Source: JBEKHI01 sp050012355
GTDB lineage: Bacteria > Actinomycetota > Actinomycetes > Streptosporangiales > Streptosporangiaceae
Length of the DNA: 37,634 bases
Direction of reading: 5' to 3'
NCBI GenBank assembly: GCA_050012355.1
Contig: JBEKHI010000022.1
Coordinates: 1 to 37,634, forward strand
A program made the translations under genes and the position numbers. The notes beneath the pieces are model-generated. The model was given only the letters and a program-made list of their open reading frames with translations, did no database searches and was not told the DNA's origin. Shown here piece after piece: positions 15,967 through 21,939 of this stretch; positions within the stretch are counted from its first letter, which is position 1; each line of letters starts with the position of its first letter.

Positions 15967-16848
15967 ATGGACCAGAGGGTGCATTCCATGTTCAGAGATG
16001 AGATGTCCTCGCAGGCAAGGCCGTCGCTTGACGGTATGGCCCAAGAGGTGCTTGCTAAAGGGCGGCGCGCCCGGCGTGTACGTATGACGAAGATCGCGTC
16101 AACCGTTCTCGTGGCGGTCGGCCTGGTAGGTGTCGGGGTAGCGGTGCCGACAATCATCGGCGGTCATTCCGCTGCGACCGATCGGGGCGCGGTGGCGAAA
16201 TCCGCCAGCCCCGCTCGGCCTGACACGCGGACCGCGCCCGCCGGCGGCGCCAACGCGGTCCCGGCGGCCGCGATCTTGACCACCGTGACCTCGTCGGCTG
16301 ACTACATCCCGCAGCCGGCGGGTCCCAAGGCGCCGACGAGTTCCGCGGCCGTCCTGGATGAGCTGCTGAAGCTGCTGCCTCCCGGGGCGACGAGCAACTA
16401 TGCCTTCTACGATCTCGGCGCGCAGACCTATCTGAAGGGTGCGTCCGGTCTCGGGATGATCCGGCTCATCCTGTTCAAGGGCTCGCTGAATCCGGATGCG
16501 TGTACCAGCGCGGTCCCTTCGGACATGACGCGGACCTGCAGCACGCTGCCCAGCGGCGCGACCGTGCTCACCACCAGGATCTCGGACAACTGCATAGAGC
16601 CGCTGGTGATCGACGTCGACCACGGGGACGGCACTGTCGTCGAGATCGATGTGGCCACCTGCCTGGCCTGGAACGGCCAGACCAACCCGCCGACGCAGTT
16701 GGCGATCACCGCTGCGCAGGCACTGCGGATCGCCGCGAATCCTGTCTGGGGGTCGTCGCAGATGGATGCCGCCCTTGTCCGGGCGGCGGCCAGCCGGTTC
16801 GCCGACCTACCCGGGAACCTGCACGGCGCCGTGTCGACGGGAAGCTGA
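15967..16848 (+). CDS. Single-pass membrane protein, probable partner of the ECF sigma factor
   Basis: 293 residues: a short cytoplasmic N-terminus with a basic patch (KGRRARRVRMTK), one transmembrane helix at about 43-65 (IASTVLVAVGLVGVGVAVPTIIGG), then a long extracytoplasmic part rich in Ala, Pro and Thr. The outer part has no catalytic motif I recognise; three or four Cys (DACTSAVPSDMTRTC, SDNC, ATCLAW) could form disulfides. Position directly before a SigE-family sigma gene suggests an anti-sigma or sensor role, with the cytoplasmic tail holding the sigma factor, but no zinc anti-sigma HxxxCxxC motif is present. The ATG at 15967 has GGAAGG 5 bases upstream. Function is inferred from context only. 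Confidence 0.6.
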   Translation: MDQRVHSMFRDEMSSQARPSLDGMAQEVLAKGRRARRVRMTKIASTVLVAVGLVGVGVAVPTIIGGHSAATDRGAVAKSASPARPDTRTAPAGGANAVPAAAILTTVTSSADYIPQPAGPKAPTSSAAVLDELLKLLPPGATSNYAFYDLGAQTYLKGASGLGMIRLILFKGSLNPDACTSAVPSDMTRTCSTLPSGATVLTTRISDNCIEPLVIDVDHGDGTVVEIDVATCLAWNGQTNPPTQLAITAAQALRIAANPVWGSSQMDAALVRAAASRFADLPGNLHGAVSTGS

Positions 16849-16852
16849 CAGC

Positions 16853-16885
16853 GTGGGCCTGCCCCGTTCTCTGGGGCAGGCCCAC
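16853..16885 (+). terminator. GC-rich hairpin between the membrane protein and sigma genes
   Basis: GTGGGCCTGCCCC (16853-16865) pairs perfectly with GGGGCAGGCCCAC (16873-16885), loop GTTCTCT. No T tract follows. It may end or attenuate transcription between the two genes, lowering sigma-factor expression relative to its partner. Confidence 0.65.
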
Positions 16886-16927
16886 CTCCCCGACCGGGTA
16901 ATGGCAGGCGTACTGACGGAGGTGACA

Positions 16928-17425
16928 GTGCGAGAGGACGGCGAGTTCGTCGCTTTCGTGGAACAGTCGGGACGCCGGCTGTGCGAGACCGCTTTCTGGT
17001 TGTGCCGGGACTGGAGTCTCGCGCAGGATCTCACCCAGACCACATTCATCAAGGTCTATCTGTCATGGCGGCGCATCAAGCACGATGACCCTTATCCGTA
17101 CTGCAAGCAGGTATTGCTGCGGACCTATCTCGATCACAAGCGGCTCAAGAGCTCGGCCGAGGTGCAGACCGATGCGGTCCCGGATCGGCCCGCGGCGGCC
17201 GACGCCGCGGAGCTGCGCATCACGCTGCTGGACGCTCTCGGGCACCTCAGCCCGCGGGACCGCGCCATCATCGTCTTGCGGTACTGGGAAGACCACAGCG
17301 TTCAGACAGTGGCCGAACTGCTGGACCTGTCGCCGGGCGTGGTGAAGACACAGAGCATGCGCGCGCTGACCACGCTGCGTGTCTTGCTCGGTGAGGACGA
17401 GGCCCTTCCCGCTCCACCCGCCTGA
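16928..17425 (+). CDS. SigE-family ECF RNA polymerase sigma factor
   Basis: 165 residues from a GTG at 16928, chosen because GGAGG (16918-16922) lies 5 bases upstream and because the product begins right at region 2, the usual length for the SigE family; an ATG at 16901 is in frame but has no site. Region 2: FVAFVEQSGRRLCETAFWLCRDWSLAQDLTQTTFIKVYLSWRRI. Region 4: LDALGHLSPRDRAIIVLRYWEDHSVQTVAELLDLSPGVVKTQSMRALTTLRVLL, with its helix-turn-helix. ECF factors redirect RNA polymerase to stress or envelope genes and are normally held by a partner, here presumably the membrane protein just upstream. A strong terminator follows the stop codon. Confidence 0.9.
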   Translation: MREDGEFVAFVEQSGRRLCETAFWLCRDWSLAQDLTQTTFIKVYLSWRRIKHDDPYPYCKQVLLRTYLDHKRLKSSAEVQTDAVPDRPAAADAAELRITLLDALGHLSPRDRAIIVLRYWEDHSVQTVAELLDLSPGVVKTQSMRALTTLRVLLGEDEALPAPPA

Positions 17426-17430
17426 GCTCA

Positions 17431-17472
17431 CATAACAGAGGGGCCACTCGTCCGAGTGGCCCCTCTGTTATG
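17431..17472. terminator. Perfect 20-bp-arm hairpin terminator after the sigma gene
   Basis: CATAACAGAGGGGCCACTCG (17431-17450) pairs exactly with 17453-17472 around a 2-base loop. Five bases separate the sigma stop from the stem. The symmetrical stem could also stop transcription arriving from the minus-strand operon on the other side. Confidence 0.85.
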
Positions 17473-17525
17473 CGGCGTAGACTTCAGGTTGGCAGTTCAA
17501 CCGTGCTCTGCTGCGGCGGGCGCGG

Positions 17526-17557
17526 CCTCGGGAGGGTGTTCCAGCACCCTCTCGGGG
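17526..17557 (-). terminator. Probable terminator of the DUF2089 operon
   Basis: GAGGGTG (17532-17538) pairs with CACCCTC (17545-17551) and the stem can extend to about 12 bp with two G-T pairs. It lies just beyond the last minus-strand stop codon (17579). No T tract is present. Confidence 0.5.
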
Positions 17558-17578
17558 GCCCGTCCGGCTGGACGGCAT

Positions 17579-18001
17579 CTACTCGCAGAAGACACGCACC
17601 TTGGCATCGGGCTGGTCGACCTCCACGGTCACCTCGTCGAGGTGCTCCACGAGCTCCTCGAGCTGTTCGGGCTTGAGCTGCGTCAGGTCGAACGGCACGC
17701 CCGACTTGTTCAGCTCGGCGCTGGCCTTACCCAGTGCCTGCGGCGGGATGAGCGCCGTCAGCCGTACGCCGGCCCGCAGCAACTGCAGCGGCACCCGCAC
17801 GTTGACCCGCGCCGGCTCACCGTTCTCAACGGAGTCCACCACCACCCGCAGGTACTTCGCCTTGCCCTTGGGCCGGGCTTCGGGGCTCGGCGCCGCCGGC
17901 GGCTGGTCCCGTTCGAGCGCGGCGATGAGCTGCTCAGCCTCCTCAGCGGTGATCTTGCCCTCGGCCAGCATGGCGAGGATGTCCTTACGCTGTTCGTTCA
18001 T
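17579..18001 (-). CDS. SHOCT-like domain protein, last gene of the DUF2089 operon
   Basis: 140 residues. The N-terminal stretch EQRKDILAMLAEGKITAEEAEQLIAALE (4-31) is a SHOCT-like helical hairpin, very similar in design to the end of the DUF2089 protein two genes upstream (IDRLRRGEITAQQALSELE). After a Pro-rich linker comes a basic segment KGKAKYLRVVVDSVENGEPARVNVRVPLQLLRAGVRL and an amphipathic part ending in a predicted beta strand. Similar proteins occur next to DUF2089 and small membrane proteins in many Gram-positive bacteria, with suggested envelope-stress roles. GGAGAGAGG precedes the ATG at 18001 by 4 bases. No enzyme motif is present. Confidence 0.65.
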   Translation of the reverse strand: MNEQRKDILAMLAEGKITAEEAEQLIAALERDQPPAAPSPEARPKGKAKYLRVVVDSVENGEPARVNVRVPLQLLRAGVRLTALIPPQALGKASAELNKSGVPFDLTQLKPEQLEELVEHLDEVTVEVDQPDAKVRVFCE

Positions 18002-18013
18002 TGAACCTCTCTC

Positions 18014-18274
18014 CTATCGGATGGTTACGAGCACGGCCGTGCGGCCCTGCTCGACGTCGACCCGGGTGCCGGGCAACGCGGCGACGATGCGCCACCCGGT
18101 GCCGAGTGCCCGCATCACACTGACGCGGTATACGAGGCAGGCCACGGCCGCCACCAGTACGGCCAGGACCACGACCGGCGACAACACGAGCACTACCGGG
18201 AGTACCGGGACCCAGATCCGGATGGGACGGCCGTCCGGGTGCTTGACCCGCACGGTCAGCAACTGCGGCATCAT
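18014..18274 (-). CDS. Small membrane protein of the DUF2089 operon
   Basis: 86 residues with one long hydrophobic stretch (about 20-50; IWVPVLPVVLVLSPVVVLAVLVAAVACLV is one or two tightly packed helices), flanked by short soluble ends. The N-terminal MPQLLTVRVKHPDGRPIRIWVPV and the C-terminal VDVEQGRTAVLVTIR look like short beta strands. GGAGG stands 8 bases before the ATG at 18274, and that ATG overlaps the stop of the DUF2089 gene by 4 bases, so both are translated together. I recognise no named family. Its place between the DUF2089 regulator and the SHOCT-like protein suggests that the three act together at the membrane. Confidence 0.7.
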   Translation of the reverse strand: MMPQLLTVRVKHPDGRPIRIWVPVLPVVLVLSPVVVLAVLVAAVACLVYRVSVMRALGTGWRIVAALPGTRVDVEQGRTAVLVTIR

Positions 18275-18648
18275 GGGCGGTCCTCCAATTCGGACAATGC
18301 CTGCTGGGCGGTGATCTCGCCGCGGCGCAACCGGTCGATGACGTCGGCCCGCGACGGCGCCGGATCGGTCTCGACGAAGTCGAGCATCTGCGTGATCCGG
18401 TTCAGACGCGATTTGATCGTCGGGTAGCTCACCCCGAAGATCCGCTCCATCTCCTTGATGGAGCCGTGGCAGCGCACGAACGCCGTGACGAAGACCTGAT
18501 CCTCGACGTTCAGCTGAGCCAGTTGCGGTAGCTCGAACTCGCCCTCGATCGCGACGCCGCTGCCTGCCAGGCGTACCCGCTCGACGGCGAACGGCTGGCC
18601 CCGGGTCAGGTTCGTGAGTTCCTGCCAGTCCATCGCCTGCTCTGTCAT
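18271..18648 (-). CDS. DUF2089-like DNA-binding protein
   Basis: 125 residues from ATG 18648. The core IEGEFELPQLAQLNVEDQVFVTAFVRCHGSIKEMERIFGVSYPTIKSRLNRI is the DUF2089 signature, with a sigma-region-4-like helix-turn-helix (VSYPTIKSRLNRI), and the tail DVIDRLRRGEITAQQALSELE is a SHOCT-like hairpin. The N-terminal zinc ribbon of typical DUF2089 proteins is absent. I chose 18648 rather than the further upstream frame opening at 18684 because a promoter placed 8 bases upstream would give a leaderless message starting at this ATG. It is the first gene of a three-gene operon and probably its regulator, a role inferred from the HTH and the operon layout. Confidence 0.8.
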   Translation of the reverse strand: MTEQAMDWQELTNLTRGQPFAVERVRLAGSGVAIEGEFELPQLAQLNVEDQVFVTAFVRCHGSIKEMERIFGVSYPTIKSRLNRITQMLDFVETDPAPSRADVIDRLRRGEITAQQALSELEDRP

Positions 18649-18655
18649 ACCTAAA

Positions 18656-18684
18656 GTTCTATCTGGCAAATATTCAACTTTCAA
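18656..18684 (-). promoter_or_regulatory. Promoter giving a leaderless DUF2089 transcript
   Basis: On the minus strand TTGAAA (18679-18684) and TAGAAC (18656-18661) are 17 bases apart, and the ATG at 18648 begins 8 bases after the -10. The whole stretch 18650-18712 is strikingly AT-rich for this genome. The -35 overlaps the stop codon of the upstream gene. Confidence 0.55.
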
Positions 18685-19595
18685 GACTTTAATATTAATT
18701 TTCTTAATCTGACCCTCGGCTGCGCCTCGGGCTCCGTGCGGTAGATGCCGGCCGCGTCGGGCACCGTGGACACTCCCAGCTCCTCCGCGACACTGGACAC
18801 CGCCTGGGCCGCGATAGCCGGATCGTGGCGGCCATCGACGGTGAAGTGCGGCGCGACGAAGAGCTCGTAGTGCCGCCGGGCCTCCGCCTCGCTGAGGCTC
18901 GAGATGAGTGCGTTCAGGTACCAGACGGCGAGATCCGGCTCGTCGCGGATCGTACGCAGGGCCCGGCGGTTGGCCCGCACGAGAGCCAGCACCGCCGGAT
19001 CGTCCGGCGCCACCTGGGTGGGATCCACGGCGACGCCCACCGTGGGAATCCTGAAGTGATCACCGACGAAGGCCAGCACCCGCAGGCCGTTTTCCTGGGC
19101 CGTGATCTCGGGCGCTAGGGTGCTGCCGACAAACGCCGCGTCCAGCGAACCCTTGGCGAGCTCACGGAGGTGGCGGCCGTAGTCGCCCGGTTTCATGACA
19201 ACCGGCTGGATGTCACGGTCCGGATCGAGCCCGTGCTTCCTGAGCACAATGCGGGAGAAGCATCCCGGCGCCGTCTTCGGCGCGTGGATACCGATCCTGC
19301 CGCCCTTCAGTTCCTCGACCTGCGTGTAAGCGTCGCGGGCGATCAGCCAGAACATCGGCCACTGGGTGTTGACGCACAGGACGGTCCAGGGGATGCCGTC
19401 GGTCAAGCGCGACAGCAGCGCCCGGCCGAGCCCGATCGTGGGGGCCTGCCGGACCCGTTCGATGTCCCAAGCGGAACCGTCGCGCAGGGCGACATGGATT
19501 CCCTCGTGCTTGTAGTAATCCTGCTGGTCGGCCACGTAGGCGACCAGTTCCTCGTGAATTCCCAGCCCGACGTGGGTCAGGTCGATGGTGTGCAT
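18681..19595 (-). CDS. NMT1/THI5-like (SsuA-type) substrate-binding domain protein without signal peptide
   Basis: 304 residues with the fold of periplasmic binding proteins of the NMT1/THI5/SsuA group: QDYYKHEGIHVALRDGSAW near the N-terminus, then FWLIARDAYTQVEELKGGRIGIHAPKTAPGCFSRIVLRKHGLDPDRDI and LAKGSLDAAFVGSTLAP. No signal peptide or lipobox exists; the sequence starts MHTIDLTHVGLGIHEEL, so the protein should stay in the cytoplasm. No transporter genes accompany it. Related soluble proteins include pyrimidine-precursor synthases and enzymes such as those acting on aromatic acids. A deleted SDR gene lies just upstream, so the pair may once have formed a short pathway. AAAGGAA is 10 bases before the ATG. 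The extreme C-terminus (LRKLILKS) is encoded in AT-rich DNA shared with the next promoter. Confidence 0.72.
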   Translation of the reverse strand: MHTIDLTHVGLGIHEELVAYVADQQDYYKHEGIHVALRDGSAWDIERVRQAPTIGLGRALLSRLTDGIPWTVLCVNTQWPMFWLIARDAYTQVEELKGGRIGIHAPKTAPGCFSRIVLRKHGLDPDRDIQPVVMKPGDYGRHLRELAKGSLDAAFVGSTLAPEITAQENGLRVLAFVGDHFRIPTVGVAVDPTQVAPDDPAVLALVRANRRALRTIRDEPDLAVWYLNALISSLSEAEARRHYELFVAPHFTVDGRHDPAIAAQAVSSVAEELGVSTVPDAAGIYRTEPEAQPRVRLRKLILKS

Positions 19596-19621
19596 TCGCG
19601 GGGGTTCCTTTCCGGGATGCG

Positions 19622-19884
19622 TCAGCCGATGTCCAGCCCGCCGTCGACCGGCGAGGTAGTGCCCGTGATGAATCCGCTGTCGTCGCCCGCGTAGAAGGCG
19701 ACGACCCGGGCCACGTCATCGGGGAGATGGATTCGACTACCTGGTCCGCCTCGTCGGTGCTGCTGCGGTAGTTCACGACGACCCGCATGCCCCGGGATGC
19801 CAGCAACCGGGCCACGGCCGCGCCGATCCCTCTGCTCGCGCCCGTGATGAGGACGATCCTGCCGCTCTGCTGGACGTTCGTCAT
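19622..19884 (-). pseudogene. Short-chain dehydrogenase/reductase remnant with internal deletion and frameshift
   Basis: From ATG 19884 (GGAGG 6 bases upstream) the frame encodes the SDR nucleotide-binding start: IVLITGASRGIGAAVARLL with TGxxxGIG, then MRVVVNYRSS and EADQVVESI. At about 19730-19740 the family continues in another frame with LPDDVARVVAFYAGDDSGFITG and TTSPVDGGLDIG, the normal SDR C-terminus, ending at a TGA at 19622. About 150 central residues, including the catalytic Ser-Tyr-Lys part, are missing. The gene is therefore a deletion derivative and cannot be active. It lies 27 bases before the NMT1-like gene, with which it was presumably co-transcribed. Confidence 0.85.
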
Positions 19885-20020
19885 ACCGGCCTCCGATGAG
19901 TCTTAAACGCGCCGGCCTGACGATCGCAGATGGGGCGAATGGTCGCGCCCGTGAGAAACCCTGGTTTGGCCCCTGGTTGTTATCCGCGCGATCCGCGCCG
20001 GGGTAGCGCCGATAAATACG

Positions 20021-20050
20021 TTGCCGCCTGTCGGGGTGCGGTCCTACGAT
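20021..20050 (+). promoter_or_regulatory. Promoter of a small transcription unit
   Basis: TTGCCG (20021-20026), 18 bases, TACGAT (20045-20050), a good actinobacterial housekeeping-type promoter. It points away from the SDR remnant and towards the 13-codon ORF and terminator that follow. Confidence 0.55.
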
Positions 20051-20100
20051 GAGCACGCCGCGGCAGACATGTCCTCTGTACAAGAAGGGAGGCGCTCGCG

Positions 20101-20142
20101 ATGTTCACTAATCGTCAGACGCCTCCGGGGTTTGCTCTCTAG
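20101..20142 (+). CDS. 13-residue leader-type peptide
   Basis: ATG at 20101, stop TAG at 20140-20142, product MFTNRQTPPGFAL. GGGAGG (20087-20092) is 8 bases before the start, a better ribosome site than those of most full-size genes here. The peptide has no run of one amino acid that would point to a specific attenuation signal; it does contain a PP pair, which can slow ribosomes. It is too short for similarity-based support. Confidence 0.4.
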   Translation: MFTNRQTPPGFAL

Positions 20143-20164
20143 CAATCCTGGAGACGCACTGCGG

Positions 20165-20193
20165 GCGCCCTCAGGAGTCATTCCTGAGGGCGC
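20165..20193 (+). terminator. Rho-independent terminator
   Basis: GCGCCCTCAGGA (20165-20176) pairs perfectly with TCCTGAGGGCGC (20182-20193), loop GTCAT, followed by TTTCTAC. It ends the small unit and may also serve the convergent regulator gene whose stop is at 20230. Confidence 0.8.
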
Positions 20194-20229
20194 TTTCTAC
20201 GCTACAGATAGGGTCACAGGGTGGCCGCG

Positions 20230-20895
20230 TCAGCGGCCCAAGCCGAGTTCGCCCGCCCGTACCCCGGCCTGGAAGCGGGAGCCGGCTTCGAGCGTGGCCA
20301 TCAGTTCGGCGACCCGTCGCCGGTAGGTCCGCAGCGAGGTCCCCAGCTGCCGGGCGGCGGCCTCGTCGGTGAGGCCCGCGCCGAGCGCGCGCAGGACCTC
20401 CCGGGCCTCGGAGGCTAGCGCGGGGACCTCGCCGCGTAGATAGGCTCCTAGGTCGGTGGCCGCCTCCCAGGCCGCGGTGACCAGCGAATAAACCCCGCTC
20501 ACGAGGACCGGGGATGTCGTCACCGTGTACTCGCGGCCGAGCGGCGACGGCTGGCCGGCCAGGATCGCCACCCGCCGGTCCAGGATGATCGTCTCGTGCG
20601 GCAGCGGCGCGGAACTGATCCGCAGCTGCGAGCCCGCCGCGGCGAACTGTCGCAACTGCGCACGCTGCGCCTCGTCGGCCAGCGCCAGCGGGCTCATCAG
20701 CTTGCGCAGCGTAACGCTTTCCTTGCCGGGCGCCCGCACCCGCCGGGCGAGCGCGGACCGGAACTCCGGCCGCGACCAGGTGGCCAGGTCATGGGCCGCG
20801 GAGAAGAACTCCTCCTGCACCCCGTCGAACAGATGCCCCGCCCGGGCGATGAGCTCCGCGTCGCCGCGCACCGTGCTGGTCTGAGCATCAGTCAC
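20230..20895 (-). CDS. HTH transcriptional regulator (LuxR-like C-terminus)
   Basis: 221 residues from GTG 20895; the frame opens at a TTG at 20940, which I consider less likely. The N-terminal two thirds has no named domain but reads like the sensory part of actinobacterial TrmB/LuxR-type orphan regulators (AGHLFDGVQEEFFSAAHDLATWSRPEF, later PHETIILDRRVAILAGQPSPLGREYTV). The C-terminal EVLRALGAGLTDEAAARQLGTSLRTYRRRVAELMATLEAGSRFQAGVRAGELG is a LuxR-like HTH. No receiver or ATPase domain is present. It is divergent from an NmrA-like gene, so it likely controls that gene and itself through the shared 155-base gap. The GTG has no well-spaced ribosome site, so a leaderless start is possible. Confidence 0.75.
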   Translation of the reverse strand: MTDAQTSTVRGDAELIARAGHLFDGVQEEFFSAAHDLATWSRPEFRSALARRVRAPGKESVTLRKLMSPLALADEAQRAQLRQFAAAGSQLRISSAPLPHETIILDRRVAILAGQPSPLGREYTVTTSPVLVSGVYSLVTAAWEAATDLGAYLRGEVPALASEAREVLRALGAGLTDEAAARQLGTSLRTYRRRVAELMATLEAGSRFQAGVRAGELGLGR

Positions 20896-20931
20896 CTGTC
20901 CAGTCTGCCGCCCGTCTCCAGGCCGGGCAAA

Positions 20932-20947
20932 TGGCAGCAACCTGCCA
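20932..20947. promoter_or_regulatory. Palindrome in the divergent gap, candidate operator
   Basis: TGGCAG-CAAC-CTGCCA is a perfect inverted repeat located 37 bases upstream of the regulator start and about 100 bases upstream of the NmrA-like gene. The site suits a dimeric HTH regulator such as the one encoded next to it. Confidence 0.4.
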
Positions 20948-21050
20948 GCTCCTCGCCGCGACCACCGGGCCTGGGCAGGCTATGAGCAGGACGCACCTTC
21001 GCCGATCGCGACGTGCCCTGGTAATCACCACCCACCAGAAAGGAACTCAC

Positions 21051-21899
21051 ATGTATCTCGTCACTGGAGCAACCGGCAACGTCGGCGGCCCGGTCGCGCG
21101 GCAGCTACACGAACGCGGCCACGGCGTCCGGGCACTCGTGCGTAACCCCTCCCGGGCAGCCAGCCTGCCAGCCGGGATCGAGCTCGCCACCGGCGATCTC
21201 AACGACCAAGAAAGCGTGTCGAAAGCGGTTCAGGGAGTCGAGGCCATCTTCCTGATGCAGGTCGGAGGCAGGCTTGAGCAGACCAAGACGATGATCACCG
21301 CCGCACGGAACGCGGCAGTGCCGAGGATCGTCCTGCTCTCCTCGGTCGGCGCCCGCCTCCTGCCGCTAGACGGGAACCCCATGCCAACCGCTCTCGCGGC
21401 TCGCGAGCAGGTGCTACGCGAGTCCGGACTTGGCGTGACCTACCTGCGGCCCTGCACCTTCGCGTCCAACGCCCTCTGGTGGCGCGACTCCATCCGGGCG
21501 GGCAAGGTCGTCGACGCCACCGGTGACGGCCGCCTCGCCGTGATCGACCCGGAGGACATCGCGCGCGTCGCCGTCGCCGCCCTCACCGAAGACGGTCACG
21601 TAGGCAAGGGGTACCTCCTCACCGGTCCGGAGGCCCTGACCTCGCGCGAGCAGGTCGAGACCATCGCCGAGGTGATCGGACGTTCGATCGGCTTCGAGGA
21701 CGTCACTCCGCACGAATTCGCCCAGGCCGCCATCCAGCGAGGGACCTCGCCTGAGCAGGCGCACCTCATGGAACGCCTGAACGAGACCCTCCGCGCCCGC
21801 CGCGCCGTGGACATCACCGACGATGTCGAGAACATCACCGGAATAGCCCCTGGGACCTTCCGCGGCTGGTGCGAACGCAACGCCAGCGCCTTCCGCTGA
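21051..21899 (+). CDS. NmrA-like / atypical SDR NAD(P)-binding protein
   Basis: 282 residues from ATG 21051, preceded by AAAGGAA at 7 bases; the frame is open 120 bases further upstream but without family features. The Rossmann motif GATGNVG is at 6-12, in MYLVTGATGNVGGPVARQLHERGHGVRALVRNPSRA, which ends in the Arg usual for NADP-preferring NmrA/SDR-a5 proteins. GIELATGDLNDQESVSKAVQGVEAIFLM and IVLLSSVGA follow, and the YxxxK of classical SDRs is absent, as is normal for this group. Such proteins act as redox sensors or as small-molecule reductases. The divergent HTH regulator probably controls it. The downstream reductase/P450 pair has its own promoter, so a shared pathway is not certain. 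Confidence 0.85.
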   Translation: MYLVTGATGNVGGPVARQLHERGHGVRALVRNPSRAASLPAGIELATGDLNDQESVSKAVQGVEAIFLMQVGGRLEQTKTMITAARNAAVPRIVLLSSVGARLLPLDGNPMPTALAAREQVLRESGLGVTYLRPCTFASNALWWRDSIRAGKVVDATGDGRLAVIDPEDIARVAVAALTEDGHVGKGYLLTGPEALTSREQVETIAEVIGRSIGFEDVTPHEFAQAAIQRGTSPEQAHLMERLNETLRARRAVDITDDVENITGIAPGTFRGWCERNASAFR

Positions 21900-21902
21900 G
21901 GC

Positions 21903-21931
21903 TTGTCTCTAGAGTGGATACAGAATACACT
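21903..21931 (+). promoter_or_regulatory. Promoter with overlapping palindrome, leaderless start of the reductase gene
   Basis: TTGTCT (21903-21908), 17 bases, TACACT (21926-21931), with the ATG at 21940 where the transcript would begin. No ribosome site precedes that ATG. An imperfect palindrome GTGGATACAGAATACAC (21914-21930, 6 of 8 pairs) lies across the spacer and -10, a typical repressor position. Confidence 0.45.
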
Positions 21932-21939
21932 TACACGCC

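Larger units (their letters stand above)
20057..20200 (+). ncRNA. Candidate small RNA / leader transcript with its own promoter and terminator
   Basis: From the predicted start near 20057 to the terminator at 20193-20200 this would be a transcript of about 140 bases. It carries a 13-codon ORF with a strong ribosome site. That site (GGAGGCG, 20088-20094) can pair with CGCCTCC (20120-20126) inside the ORF. The ORF is followed by a stable terminator hairpin. The layout is that of an attenuator, yet the only thing downstream on this strand is the 3' end of a convergent gene. No known RNA family was recognised. Confidence 0.45.
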
